The position numbers and the translations under genes were made by a program. The notes beneath the pieces are model-generated. The model searched no databases. It saw only the letters and a list, made by a program, of their open reading frames with translations, and was not told the origin of the DNA. From Bacteroides sp. (lineage in GTDB: Bacteria > Bacteroidota > Bacteroidia > Bacteroidales > Bacteroidaceae): DNA of 64,000 nucleotides. Below are positions 45,195 through 53,560 of the stretch, piece after piece; positions within the stretch are counted from its first letter, which is position 1; every line of letters begins with the position of its first letter. The stretch is taken from contig JAGATY010000022.1 of NCBI GenBank assembly GCA_017621035.1, positions 1-64,000 of the forward strand, in the 5' to 3' direction.

Positions 45195-48100
45195 ATGGAG
45201 AATGAAGTACAGGCATATTACGAAGAGCTGACCACCCTCTGCCAGACCGAGGAGCTGCCTCTGTTGGCTGCCTACCGTCGGTTGCGCGAACTGCTGGAGC
45301 GTATCTGTCGCACTCAGATGGAGGGTAGTCAGTTACAGATGACCGACCTCTCGGCACGCATCAACTACGTGGCTGTGAAGGGGAACCTCTCCGTAGCCGA
45401 GCAGAACCGCCTCCACACCTTTCGTCTGACCTGCAACCACGTGCTCAACCATCGCACCCAACCCAACCGAGAGCAGCTGCTGCGCGATGCTAAGTCTATT
45501 GCCTTCTGCATCAAGAAACTGTTCGGTATGGAGATTCCCGAAGCGCTGTACCGACTGCTGCCACGTGCCGATGCCACCTACCAGGTAGCCCCTCCTGCCC
45601 AAGAACGGGTGAAGAGAATGCGGGTATGCTATCTGCATGCCGACGACAACTTCCTCTATGTGCAACCTACCGAACGCATTGGCGAGGAGCCGCTGCGGGT
45701 AAGATACAACGTGCCGCAAGTGAATGAGGAGTTCTCTGCCACCTGTCAACTGTTGTGGCACCACGCACAGCTGAACCTACTGGACGTGGACATCGACGCG
45801 AAGGGCTTCCTCACCCCCTCTTTCATCATACTGGAACCCGACTATCTGGTAGACATCAGCTCACTGGCAGAGTGCTTTAAAGAGTACGGAAGCCACCCGT
45901 TGAACTACACTTTCGCCCGCCTACAACCGTCGGGAAACACCCGTGCCCTGCTACTAGGTAACATAGCCAACCTATTTTTAGACGAGTGGATTCATGCCAA
46001 AGAGGAGGAACCTACCTACCTGGAGTGCATGAAGAAGGCTTTCCGACAGTATGCACTTGAGTTGGCCGCCTGCCCTGACCTGCGCGACCGCGAGCTGGAG
46101 AAACAATTCTTTGCCGACTGCCATCTGCACTTTGAGAACATCAGGCAGACCGTACAGAAGACTTTCCAAGCATCCGGCTACTGTCTAGACCGCACAGATG
46201 CGGTGCTGGAGCCCTCCTACATCTGTGAAGCCTTGGGACTGCAAGGGCGTCTGGACTACATGCAGCGTGACCTGGAGTCCTTCATAGAGATGAAATCAGG
46301 CAAAGCTGACGAGTACTCCTTCCGAGGAAAGATAGAGCCGAAAGAGAATAATAAGGTGCAGATGCTACTCTATCAAGCCGTGCTGGAATACAATATGGGA
46401 CGCGACCACCGGCACGTACACGCCTACCTCTTCTACACTCGCTACCCCCTACTCTATCCGGCTCGCAGTTCCTGGGCCATGGTCAGGCGGGTAATGGATG
46501 TGCGGAACCGCATCGTGGCCGGCGAGTACGGCATCCAACTGCACAACTCACCCAGCTTCACTGCCAGCCAACTGGCTGCCATCACACCGGAAAGCCTCAA
46601 CGAACGCGGGCTGAACAATGTGTTGTGGAAACGCTATCTTGCCCCTGCCATCGGGCAATGGGGAGAGCAGTTGCAAGCCCTCTCACCTCTGGAGCGGGAC
46701 TATTTTCACACCTTATACAACTTCATCACCAAAGAACTCTACACCTCCAAGTCGGGAGATATGGAGTATGAGGGACGCAAAGGGGCAGCCTCACTCTGGC
46801 TGGATTCACTGGAGGAGAAGCTGGACTCGGGAGCTATCCTGACCGACTTGCAGATAACCGAACACCAAGCCGCCGACCTGCAGCAGCCTCACCTCTGCCT
46901 ATGCCGCAAGCAGGAAGAACAGCCTGCCCCCGAATGTCGCCGCCTGCCCGACTTCAGAACCGGCGATGCCATCGTCCTCTATCAGCGAAACACGCCCGAA
47001 GACAACGTCACCAACAAGTTGGTTTTCAAAGGAAGCATTGAGCAGATCAGTGAGGAAGCCATCCGCATCCGTCTGCGTGCCCCTCAGAGAAACAGAGCCG
47101 TGCTCCCCATGGAGAGCCTCTACGCCATTGAACACGAGGCCACGATGGAGACCTCCTTCAGAAGTATGTACCAAGGACTCTCAGCCTTTCTGCAAGCAAC
47201 CGAGCGCCGACGCAGTCTGTTGCTCTGCAGACGGGAACCGGAATTTGACCCGCAATACCTCCCTGCCATCGACGCAACCGAGGATGACTTCCAACGCATC
47301 ACCCTCAAAGCACAAGCAGCTCGCGACTACTTCCTGCTGGTAGGCCCTCCCGGCACCGGAAAGACCTCACGCGCCTTGCGGAGCATGGTGGAGGCTTTTC
47401 TGAAAGAGGGCAAACAACTGCTGCTGCTCTCCTACACCAACCGTGCCGTAGACGAAATCTGTAAGACACTGACAGCCATTGCTCCCGCCGTAGACTTCAT
47501 ACGCATGGGAAGTGAATTGGCATGCGAAACCTGTTACCGCCCCTACCTGATGGAGAGCGTTCTGGCTGCCTGCAACAACCGGAGAGAAGTGCAAGAGCGC
47601 ATCAACCGCTGCCCTATATTTGTCGGCACCGTCTCTACCCTCTCTTCCCGACAAGACCTGTTCCGACTGAAGCAGTTTGATGTAGCCATTGTTGACGAGG
47701 CCACGCAAATACTGGAGCCTCAACTGCTCGGGCTCTTCTGCCTCCGCACTCCGGAGGAAACTGATGCCATCGGCAAATTTATCCTGATTGGAGACCACAA
47801 GCAACTGCCCGCAGTGGTGTTGCAAGCCGCTGCCCAGTCGGAAGTAACCGGTGAGGAGTTGCGCAGCATCGGACTGCTGAACCTGAAGGATTCACTGTTT
47901 GAACGGCTCTATCGCCGGCAACTGCAACAGGCATCCGGAGGCAATGCCTCCACCCTTGCCTCTCGCTCGTTCGACATGCTCTGCCGGCAAGGACGCATGA
48001 ATCCGGCCGTGGCCGACTTCCCCAACCGAGCTTTCTACAACAACCGCCTGCGCTCCATCGGACTGCCTCACCAGCAAGGTGAGCTGCTCTTGGCCAATGG

Positions 48101-48617
48101 ACTGGAAGCAGACGAGTTCAATAAACTGCTGACTCAACGCATTGCTTTCCTCCCCTCACAACCGGAATCGGCTGCAGGCAGCATCAAGCAGAACCACTCA
48201 GAAGCCGAAGTCGCCGTCCGACTGGCCACTGCCCTCTACCATCAGTACCGCCGGAGTGAAGGGTTTGACCCTCTACGCACCCTGGGTATCATCACCCCCT
48301 ACCGCAGTCAGATAGCCCTCATCCGGAGCAAGCTGGAGCAATGTGGCATAGAAGAGTTGGCAGCCATCACTGTAGACACCGTGGAACGCTATCAGGGAAG
48401 CGAGCGCGACGTCATCATCTACTCCTTCTGCGTCAACCAAACCTACCAGCTGAAGCAACTGTCTAACCTTACTGAAGAGAACGGAGTGCAGATAGACCGC
48501 AAACTGAACGTGGCCCTGACCCGCGCACGCAAACAACTCTTCCTGACCGGTGTACCCGGACTGTTGCAACTCAACCCCATCTACAAGGCGCTCTTGGAGA
48601 GTCTCCAACAACTGTAA
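45195..48617 (+). CDS. Dna2-like nuclease-helicase
   Basis: A 1140-residue protein. An N-terminal half of unclear fold leads to a PD-(D/E)XK nuclease of Cas4/Dna2 type near residues 345-420: GRLDY (350) and FIEMKSGK (367) supply the Asp and Glu-x-Lys. The C-terminal half is a superfamily 1B helicase like Dna2 or Upf1: Walker A VGPPGTGKTS near 716-724, Walker B VAIVDEATQ near 832, RQGRMNP, and ERYQGSERDVIIYSF, then VALTRARKQL. Such enzymes trim and unwind DNA ends in repair. No cysteine set for an iron-sulfur cluster is plain. The leader is about 3 bases from the promoter, so translation may be near leaderless. Confidence 0.88.
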   Translation: MENEVQAYYEELTTLCQTEELPLLAAYRRLRELLERICRTQMEGSQLQMTDLSARINYVAVKGNLSVAEQNRLHTFRLTCNHVLNHRTQPNREQLLRDAKSIAFCIKKLFGMEIPEALYRLLPRADATYQVAPPAQERVKRMRVCYLHADDNFLYVQPTERIGEEPLRVRYNVPQVNEEFSATCQLLWHHAQLNLLDVDIDAKGFLTPSFIILEPDYLVDISSLAECFKEYGSHPLNYTFARLQPSGNTRALLLGNIANLFLDEWIHAKEEEPTYLECMKKAFRQYALELAACPDLRDRELEKQFFADCHLHFENIRQTVQKTFQASGYCLDRTDAVLEPSYICEALGLQGRLDYMQRDLESFIEMKSGKADEYSFRGKIEPKENNKVQMLLYQAVLEYNMGRDHRHVHAYLFYTRYPLLYPARSSWAMVRRVMDVRNRIVAGEYGIQLHNSPSFTASQLAAITPESLNERGLNNVLWKRYLAPAIGQWGEQLQALSPLERDYFHTLYNFITKELYTSKSGDMEYEGRKGAASLWLDSLEEKLDSGAILTDLQITEHQAADLQQPHLCLCRKQEEQPAPECRRLPDFRTGDAIVLYQRNTPEDNVTNKLVFKGSIEQISEEAIRIRLRAPQRNRAVLPMESLYAIEHEATMETSFRSMYQGLSAFLQATERRRSLLLCRREPEFDPQYLPAIDATEDDFQRITLKAQAARDYFLLVGPPGTGKTSRALRSMVEAFLKEGKQLLLLSYTNRAVDEICKTLTAIAPAVDFIRMGSELACETCYRPYLMESVLAACNNRREVQERINRCPIFVGTVSTLSSRQDLFRLKQFDVAIVDEATQILEPQLLGLFCLRTPEETDAIGKFILIGDHKQLPAVVLQAAAQSEVTGEELRSIGLLNLKDSLFERLYRRQLQQASGGNASTLASRSFDMLCRQGRMNPAVADFPNRAFYNNRLRSIGLPHQQGELLLANGLEADEFNKLLTQRIAFLPSQPESAAGSIKQNHSEAEVAVRLATALYHQYRRSEGFDPLRTLGIITPYRSQIALIRSKLEQCGIEELAAITVDTVERYQGSERDVIIYSFCVNQTYQLKQLSNLTEENGVQIDRKLNVALTRARKQLFLTGVPGLLQLNPIYKALLESLQQL

Positions 48618-48624
48618 CCGGTAG

Positions 48625-48700
48625 GCAAGTCCCCTCTCTACTTCAACCAATCCCCCTCTTTACTTCAGGCAAGCTCCCTCTCTACTTCCCCATCTTACCA
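48625..48700. repeat. 22-bp-pitch triple repeat, CTCTCTACTTC type
   Basis: TACTTC recurs at 48639, 48661 and 48683, exactly 22 bp apart, within units like CCCTCTCTACTTCA. It is the C/T-rich left part of a 498-bp gap that contains three repeat arrays and no gene. Confidence 0.85.
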
Positions 48701-48746
48701 TCGTTTCCTGCCCCTATCTCAGACCTACCTACGCCATTATCTCTAT

Positions 48747-48820
48747 AGTATTGCTTCGATATTTGTATGATATCTCCTTAGATTTCCAGCATTTTATCGA
48801 ATAGATATCGAAGCAGTAAC
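48747..48820. repeat. Inverted-repeat element with TGCTTCGATAT arms, copy E2
   Basis: TATTGCTTCGATAT (48749) and ATATCGAAGCAGTA (48805) are complementary arms, as in copy E1 at 24046, but the inner sequence differs. It sits at the junction of C/T-rich DNA on the left and G-rich DNA on the right. Confidence 0.75.
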
Positions 48821-48855
48821 AAAGATATAAAAAGGGTATAACGGGGTTGGTAGGG

Positions 48856-48988
48856 GGTTAGTAGGAGGTTGGTGGCGGGTTAGTAACGCGAGGTATGTTG
48901 GTTGATGATGTGGGGTATACGGGTTGATGATGTGGGGTATGCGGGTTAGTAACAGCAGGGTGGTGGGTTAGAATTCGGGGGATGCAGG
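48856..48988. repeat. 22-bp-pitch array of six GGGTTAGTA/GGGTTGATG units
   Basis: GTTA or GTTG begins at 48857, 48879, 48901, 48923, 48945 and 48967: six units in strict 22-bp steps. The two central units (GGTTGATGATGTGGGGTAT) are nearly identical, the outer ones have decayed. The G-rich strand is the plus strand. Confidence 0.9.
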
Positions 48989-49048
48989 CAGTGAAAAGGG
49001 TGGATTCTGTTAATAAACACTAACAGCAGAAAGAATCTCTGACGGAGG

Positions 49049-49080
49049 TTTGTTTTTGAAGCGGAGAGGAGATATTTTTG
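49049..49080 (+). promoter_or_regulatory. Promoter of the SPFH operon
   Basis: TTTG (49049), exactly 20 bases, TATTTTTG (49073-49080); leader about 30 bases. Confidence 0.82.
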
Positions 49081-49115
49081 CGATATCAAAATAATATCAT
49101 TAAAACAATTTGGAT

Positions 49116-50075
49116 ATGGAAACAAAAGAGATGAATTTCAGCGGTTTTAAGATGAATGGCTTTGTAATGTTACTCCTTCATCTGTTAGTGATACCGGCAA
49201 CCATTGTGTATGGTTTCTACCTGGGAGAAGTGGCCTCTATCGTGGTGGCCGCGTTGCTTATCATCGGTTGGTTTGTACTGCTGGCCGGCTACATGCAATT
49301 GGAGCCGAATGAAGCCAGGGCGATGGTGTTCTTTGGTCAGTATAAAGGCACCTTTAAAGAGACTGGTTTCTTCTGGGTCAACCCGTTTTTGGATAAGAAG
49401 AAGCTCTCTTTACGTGCCCGCAACCTGGATATAGACCCCATCAAAGTAAACGACAAGATTGGTAATCCCATACTCATCGGCCTGGTGTTGGTGTGGAAGT
49501 TGAAGGACACTTACAAGGCAATGTTTGAGATAGACTCTCAGACCATGGCTGCCCCGGGCAGTAACAGCAACGGCAGCAATCAGGTAAGTATTGGCAATGT
49601 GGTAGCCAGTCGCATGAATGCTTTTGAAAACTTTGTCAAGATTCAGAGCGATGCAGCCCTGCGTCAGGTAGCCGGACAGTATGCGTATGATGATAACGAA
49701 GCCAACAGCAGCGAGTTAACCCTGCGCTCGGGAGGCGAGGAAATCAACGATCAGCTGGAACAAAAGCTCAACGAACGCTTGGCAATGGCCGGCATGGAGG
49801 TGGTAGAAGCCCGCATCAACTACCTGGCTTACGCGCCGGAGATAGCTGCCGTAATGTTGCGCCGTCAGCAGGCTTCGGCCATCATCACTGCCCGAGAAAA
49901 GATTGTGGAGGGTGCCGTATCTATGGTTAAGATGGCACTGGAGAAACTGTCGGCAGAGGAGATTGTGGAGCTGGACGAAGAGAAGAAGGCTGCCATGGTA
50001 AGTAATCTGCTCGTGGTGCTGTGTGCTGACGAGGCTGCACAGCCTGTGGTAAACACCGGAACACTGCATCATTGA
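49116..50075 (+). CDS. SPFH/band-7 domain membrane protein
   Basis: A 319-residue protein with a basic-polar start and two adjacent membrane helices (about 15-60: FVMLLLHLLVIPATIVYGFY, VVAALLIIGWFVLLAGYM), then an SPFH domain (LEPNEARAMVFFGQYKGTFKETGFFW onward) and a long helical part (YAPEIAAVMLRRQQASAIITAREKIVEGA). SPFH proteins form ring or cage assemblies in membranes and often control membrane proteases. It heads an operon with a hydrolase, an Arc-like protein and a small membrane protein. Start is the ATG at 49116. Confidence 0.9.
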   Translation: METKEMNFSGFKMNGFVMLLLHLLVIPATIVYGFYLGEVASIVVAALLIIGWFVLLAGYMQLEPNEARAMVFFGQYKGTFKETGFFWVNPFLDKKKLSLRARNLDIDPIKVNDKIGNPILIGLVLVWKLKDTYKAMFEIDSQTMAAPGSNSNGSNQVSIGNVVASRMNAFENFVKIQSDAALRQVAGQYAYDDNEANSSELTLRSGGEEINDQLEQKLNERLAMAGMEVVEARINYLAYAPEIAAVMLRRQQASAIITAREKIVEGAVSMVKMALEKLSAEEIVELDEEKKAAMVSNLLVVLCADEAAQPVVNTGTLHH

Positions 50076-50076
50076 T

Positions 50077-51129
50077 ATGAGAACTCACTATAAATACCTG
50101 TTACTGCTGGGACTTCTGCCGGGAAACATGCCTGCCTCGCTGGCGCAAGAGTTGGTACGTCCGGCCACAGAAGCGACTTCTGTTGTCTTTAATAAGGAGA
50201 GAATGACGGAGCGCGACATCGTTGTAGAGGCTGACGGATTTAAACTTCCCGGCACGCTCACCCTGCCCATCACTGCCTCGGAGCAGCACAAGGTGCCCTG
50301 CCTGATATTGGTACACGGCTCCGGACCGAATGATAGAGACGAGTCGATTGGTCCCAACAAGCCTTTCCGAGATTTGGCGTGGGGACTGGCTGAGCGAGGC
50401 ATTGCCACCATCCGTTACGACAAACGCACGCGGGTGTATGGTGCCAACTGTGTTCCTGTCGGTCGCGAGCTGGATTATGATACCGAGGCCGTGGACGATG
50501 CAGTAGCCGCAGTGGCCTTGGCAAGCAGCGTTTCAGAGGTGGCAAGCGACAGTATCTTCCTGCTGGGACACAGTTTGGGAGGCACGCTGGCACCCCGCAT
50601 TGCCGAACGGTCTGATGCACTGGCGGGCATCATTATTCTTGCCGGACTGGTTCGTCCGTTGGGAGAGGCGGTGATAGAGCAAGTCACTTACCTCTCTTCA
50701 CTCAGCGGTGAGATGTCGGCAGCAGCCAAAGCACAAGTGGAACAGCTTCGCCTGCTGGTGAATAACGCCAAGAAGGCCGGAACCGTAGAGTTCGACAACA
50801 GTCTGCCCTTACCCCTGGGTCTGCCCGCCTCGTATTGGCAAATGGCCAACAAGTATCAGCCGACAGAGACGGCAGCCGGTCTGGAGATGCCTATCTTAGT
50901 GTTGCAAGGAGAACGTGACTATCAGGTGACCATGCTGGACTTTACGCTGTGGCAGTTCCGGCTGTCGGGCAAGAAGAATGCAGTATTCAAGAGCTATCCC
51001 CGACTGAACCATCTCATGCAGGAGGGCGAAGGAAAGTCTACTCCCCAGGAATACACGCAGCCCACTCCGGTAGCACCCTACGTCATAGAGGATGTAGCCG
51101 CCTTCATTCACCATCAAAAGATTCAATAA
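50077..51129 (+). CDS. Exported alpha/beta hydrolase
   Basis: A 350-residue protein with a signal peptide (MRTHYKYLLLLGLLPGNMPASLAQ). The alpha/beta hydrolase domain covers about 45-345: oxyanion segment LVHGSGPNDRDE, nucleophile Ser in LLGHSLGGTLAPR, acid in LQGERDYQV and His in LNHLMQEG. The group is a bacterial periplasmic esterase-like family; substrate is unknown. It starts one base after the SPFH stop codon, so the two are tightly coupled. Confidence 0.88.
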   Translation: MRTHYKYLLLLGLLPGNMPASLAQELVRPATEATSVVFNKERMTERDIVVEADGFKLPGTLTLPITASEQHKVPCLILVHGSGPNDRDESIGPNKPFRDLAWGLAERGIATIRYDKRTRVYGANCVPVGRELDYDTEAVDDAVAAVALASSVSEVASDSIFLLGHSLGGTLAPRIAERSDALAGIIILAGLVRPLGEAVIEQVTYLSSLSGEMSAAAKAQVEQLRLLVNNAKKAGTVEFDNSLPLPLGLPASYWQMANKYQPTETAAGLEMPILVLQGERDYQVTMLDFTLWQFRLSGKKNAVFKSYPRLNHLMQEGEGKSTPQEYTQPTPVAPYVIEDVAAFIHHQKIQ

Positions 51130-51150
51130 ACATCTATCCCTCATCCGACT

Positions 51151-51357
51151 GTGGCAAAGAAAGATACTTCAACCAAGAGTTTCATCCTCCGCATAGATGC
51201 AAGCACCATGGAGGCTGTGGAGCAGTGGGCTGCCGACGAGTTCCGCAGCACCAATGGGCAGCTGCAATGGATTATTGCCGAGGCATTGCGTAAGAGCGGA
51301 CGATTGAAACAAAGCAAGAAATCATCATTAACCCCCAAAGAAGAGACTCATGATTAA
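51151..51357 (+). CDS. Arc-like ribbon-helix-helix protein
   Basis: A 68-residue protein beginning at GTG. KSFILRIDASTMEAVEQWAADEFRSTNGQLQWIIAEALRKSG fits a ribbon-helix-helix fold: a short DNA-contacting strand (FILRID) and two helices. A basic tail ends it. Such proteins usually repress DNA as dimers, or serve as antitoxins. It lies 21 bases after the hydrolase and overlaps the next gene by 8 bases, so it may regulate its own SPFH operon; that is inference. Confidence 0.82.
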   Translation: MAKKDTSTKSFILRIDASTMEAVEQWAADEFRSTNGQLQWIIAEALRKSGRLKQSKKSSLTPKEETHD

Positions 51358-51793
51358 CTTAGGATTCCATTCCGGGAAGCAGGCACCCGAGGTGCACTAC
51401 TATCCCAACCTGTTAGACCGCGTGCTGGAGGGCATCGCTCTTGTAGAACTTATTGCCATGTGGGGAGGTTACTTCCGGCTGAGAGAAGAGTTTACGCCGG
51501 CCATGGAGCAAGCCATCATTGCCTCACTGCTCTGCTTGCTGGTGGGTGCATCGGCTTACTTCCCCATCCGCTATATAAACTTTCCCGTCAAGATTACCCG
51601 ACAGAACGTGGCTATGCAGTACACCTTGGTGATACGTCTCTGCCGCATGCTGAACATTGCACTTACAGGAATGATGGCTGCCAGCGTTTTCATGGAGCAT
51701 TCCGAGCTGTGCGAAACACTCTTCTATGCTGCTTTGTTGGGCATGGCCGGAAGTCTGGTGGCCTATTTCATCCTGGCTTTTCGGTACAAGTGA
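51350..51793 (+). CDS. Small four-helix membrane protein of unknown function
   Basis: A 147-residue protein with about four membrane helices (VLEGIALVELIAMWGGYF, IIASLLCLLVGASAYFP, ALTGMMAASVF, LLGMAGSLVAYFILAF). I do not recognise a named family; it looks like a DUF1648-type integral protein. It is the last gene of the SPFH operon, overlapping the Arc-like gene by 8 bases. Confidence 0.8.
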   Translation: MINLGFHSGKQAPEVHYYPNLLDRVLEGIALVELIAMWGGYFRLREEFTPAMEQAIIASLLCLLVGASAYFPIRYINFPVKITRQNVAMQYTLVIRLCRMLNIALTGMMAASVFMEHSELCETLFYAALLGMAGSLVAYFILAFRYK

Positions 51794-51886
51794 CCCGTTT
51801 TTACCTACATGTAGGGATTCTGCCGCAGCAATTATACCTAATTCATGCGATTGCAGGGAAGTGAGAAACCCCGTATCTTTGCATCG

Positions 51887-51991
51887 TCAGATTTAAATGA
51901 ATGAATTAGTTAGTCATAATTACGTAATCTCTTTTATTCAATAAAAGAATATCCGCCCCCCGATGAGAGATCGAGGGGCGGAACTTTTTTT
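51887..51991 (+). ncRNA. Candidate small RNA of about 105 nt
   Basis: A promoter (ATTG at 51850, 20 bases, TATCTTTG at 51874-51881) and a strong terminator (CCGCCCC.CGAT, 5-base loop, ATCG.GGGGCGG, then seven T, 51953-51991) enclose about 105 bases with no reading frame of note. CTTTTATT/AATAAAAG at 51931-51947 forms an inner hairpin. The terminator would also end the SPFH operon, so the short transcript is a prediction. Confidence 0.6.
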
Positions 51992-52037
51992 AAGCATGAA
52001 CATTACTTGTATAAGAAACATTCCTTATATTTGCAGC

Positions 52038-52220
52038 ATGAGAAAAGAATTTGGTAAATGGTTAATGGATATAGCCAAGTATATGACGACGGCACTGTTG
52101 CTGTCATCTGTTTTTGGAGACATGGAGAATCCTTGGATCATGGGAACAGTCATCGGTGGAGCAATACTGACTTTGTTATCCGGCCTATGGCTTGTAAAAG
52201 ATAAAAAAGTAGAAAATTAA
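52038..52220 (+). CDS. 60-residue membrane protein (DUF6722-like)
   Basis: MRKEFGKWLMDIAKYMTTALLLSSVF opens a protein with two membrane helices (about 15-28 and 35-52) and a Lys-rich end. It resembles the short DUF6722 proteins of Bacteroides; the name is from memory. A TATATTTG box at 52026-52033 lies only 4 bases before the ATG, so the transcript is nearly leaderless or the start is later. A 33-residue frame follows 16 bases on. Confidence 0.75.
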   Translation: MRKEFGKWLMDIAKYMTTALLLSSVFGDMENPWIMGTVIGGAILTLLSGLWLVKDKKVEN

Positions 52221-52236
52221 GAAAGGAGGTTTATAT

Positions 52237-52338
52237 ATGGGAGCTATCGTTTCATCTGTTTTTGTTTCTGTTGTAGCCATTGTAGGGGTCATCTATTTCT
52301 ACCTGGAGGACAAGAAGAATGCGAGACAAACCAAATAA
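52237..52338 (+). CDS. 33-residue single-helix membrane protein
   Basis: A tiny frame, MGAIVSSVFVSVVAIVGVIY then FYLEDKKNARQTK and a stop at 52336. It has one membrane helix and a charged tail. A strong Shine-Dalgarno run AAAGGAGG lies 7 bases before the ATG, which is uncommon in Bacteroides and supports translation. It follows the 60-residue gene by 16 bases and precedes a terminator. Function unknown. Confidence 0.7.
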   Translation: MGAIVSSVFVSVVAIVGVIYFYLEDKKNARQTK

Positions 52339-52346
52339 GAGAAAAG

Positions 52347-52383
52347 AAAGGAGGGCAATCTAAACGGTTGTCCTCCTTTTTTC
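52347..52383. terminator. Two-way terminator
   Basis: AAAGGAGGGCAA pairs with TTGTCCTCCTTT (one mismatch), 10-base loop, then T-run. It lies between the tiny membrane genes and the convergent regulator gene. Confidence 0.85.
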
Positions 52384-52384
52384 T

Positions 52385-53347
52385 CTAATACTTCACCTCC
52401 TCCAAAGAGACCAGTTTGTTTACGATGGCGTAGATGGTGAGGCCGGCCGGGGAGTGAATCTGCAGCTTGCGGGCTATGTTGCGCCGGTGAGTAATAACGG
52501 TATGGATGGAGAGGAAGAGTTGTTCGGCAATCGCTTTATTGGTCATTCCCTTCACTACACAGGTTATAATCTCCTTTTCCCGTTGACTCAAGGCCTCCGG
52601 TTCGTCACCCTTATCACTGTTTTCTTTGCTATCGGGACGCAAGAAGCCTTGTTGAAGTTGCTGTTCCAAGTGCTCCACGGCAGGCACAAACATGTAATCC
52701 TCCACCTGGCAGTGGGTGGCTAAGTCCTGTTCACAGTTGAAGATGTCGAACAGCACACTGTTCAGCAGGTTGTTGTTCTCTTTACCGGGGTAGTACTTTA
52801 TGATGATGTTCTTCAGCTCCGTCAGCTTACTCTCCACCTGGCTGTGCTTGCTGGCAAAGGTGGCGATGTCATAGCCCGAGGGGCGATGTCCTTGCAACAG
52901 TTGCTCCACATAGGTAAAAACGGAGCGGTTCTCATACTCCATATGGCGACGAACCTCTTTGGCATACTCGTCGAAGAACTTCAGAATGAGGGTGGCCACT
53001 TCGTCGGAGCCGGAACAGTCGATAGTCTCTATCAGCTTCCTACGCAGTGCGGGGAGGTTGAAGTCCAGGAAATAGACATGGGCACGCTTCAAGTAATCCA
53101 TCAGTGCAGGCAGTGCAAAGTCGGTCGGCAAGCACTCTCCTTTGACGTGATGCTCTTTGCTCAGGAAGTTGGCAACCGCCAAAAAGGTGCGGCAGTCCAC
53201 ACCCTGCGCCTGGCAAACCTCTTTCACACTCTTGTCGCCAAAGCCTAACGAGAGGCCGAAACGACTCATCACCATCAGCAGCGAATAGTTGCTGTTAATC
53301 AAATCTATAAGTTTGTCATCCTCGCGGTATTTAACCTGTCTTTCCAT
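52385..53347 (-). CDS. Ric/hemerythrin sensor fused to LuxR-type DNA-binding domain
   Basis: A 320-residue regulator. The N-terminal part (about 25-65, SVKEVCQAQGVDCRTFLAVANFL) resembles the cysteine-bearing start of Ric/ScdA iron-sulfur repair proteins. The middle (about 95-235) looks like a hemerythrin fold, with candidate ligands in RRHMEYENRS, ASKHSQVESK and THCQVEDYMFVPAVEH. The C-terminus (SQREKEIITCVVKGMTNKAIAEQLFLS) is a LuxR helix-turn-helix. A role in sensing oxygen, nitric oxide or iron damage is inferred. Start is the ATG at 53347, which begins MERQVKYREDDKLIDL. Confidence 0.82.
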   Translation of the reverse strand: MERQVKYREDDKLIDLINSNYSLLMVMSRFGLSLGFGDKSVKEVCQAQGVDCRTFLAVANFLSKEHHVKGECLPTDFALPALMDYLKRAHVYFLDFNLPALRRKLIETIDCSGSDEVATLILKFFDEYAKEVRRHMEYENRSVFTYVEQLLQGHRPSGYDIATFASKHSQVESKLTELKNIIIKYYPGKENNNLLNSVLFDIFNCEQDLATHCQVEDYMFVPAVEHLEQQLQQGFLRPDSKENSDKGDEPEALSQREKEIITCVVKGMTNKAIAEQLFLSIHTVITHRRNIARKLQIHSPAGLTIYAIVNKLVSLEEVKY

Positions 53348-53560
53348 CCTATATCTGCTATTTATTGTTTCGCTATATCTGATGCAAAGTAAGCGTTTTT
53401 CCCGTAAACCCGCAACCCTACTCTGCCGATATTCTTCTTTGTATCTGCAGAAATCTTTCCCTGTTTCCAACAACTGCCACATACAAACGGTTCACCCGTT
53501 GCACTGCTTCCGGCCACCCCGCACATTAAGACCTCTCACCCTCCGCACACATACCTAATC

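Noticed and set aside
48856..48988. Telomere-like or phase-variation repeat controlling SPFH start codon
   Set aside because: It ends more than 50 bases before the promoter and is not in a coding frame; unit change would not shift any reading frame.
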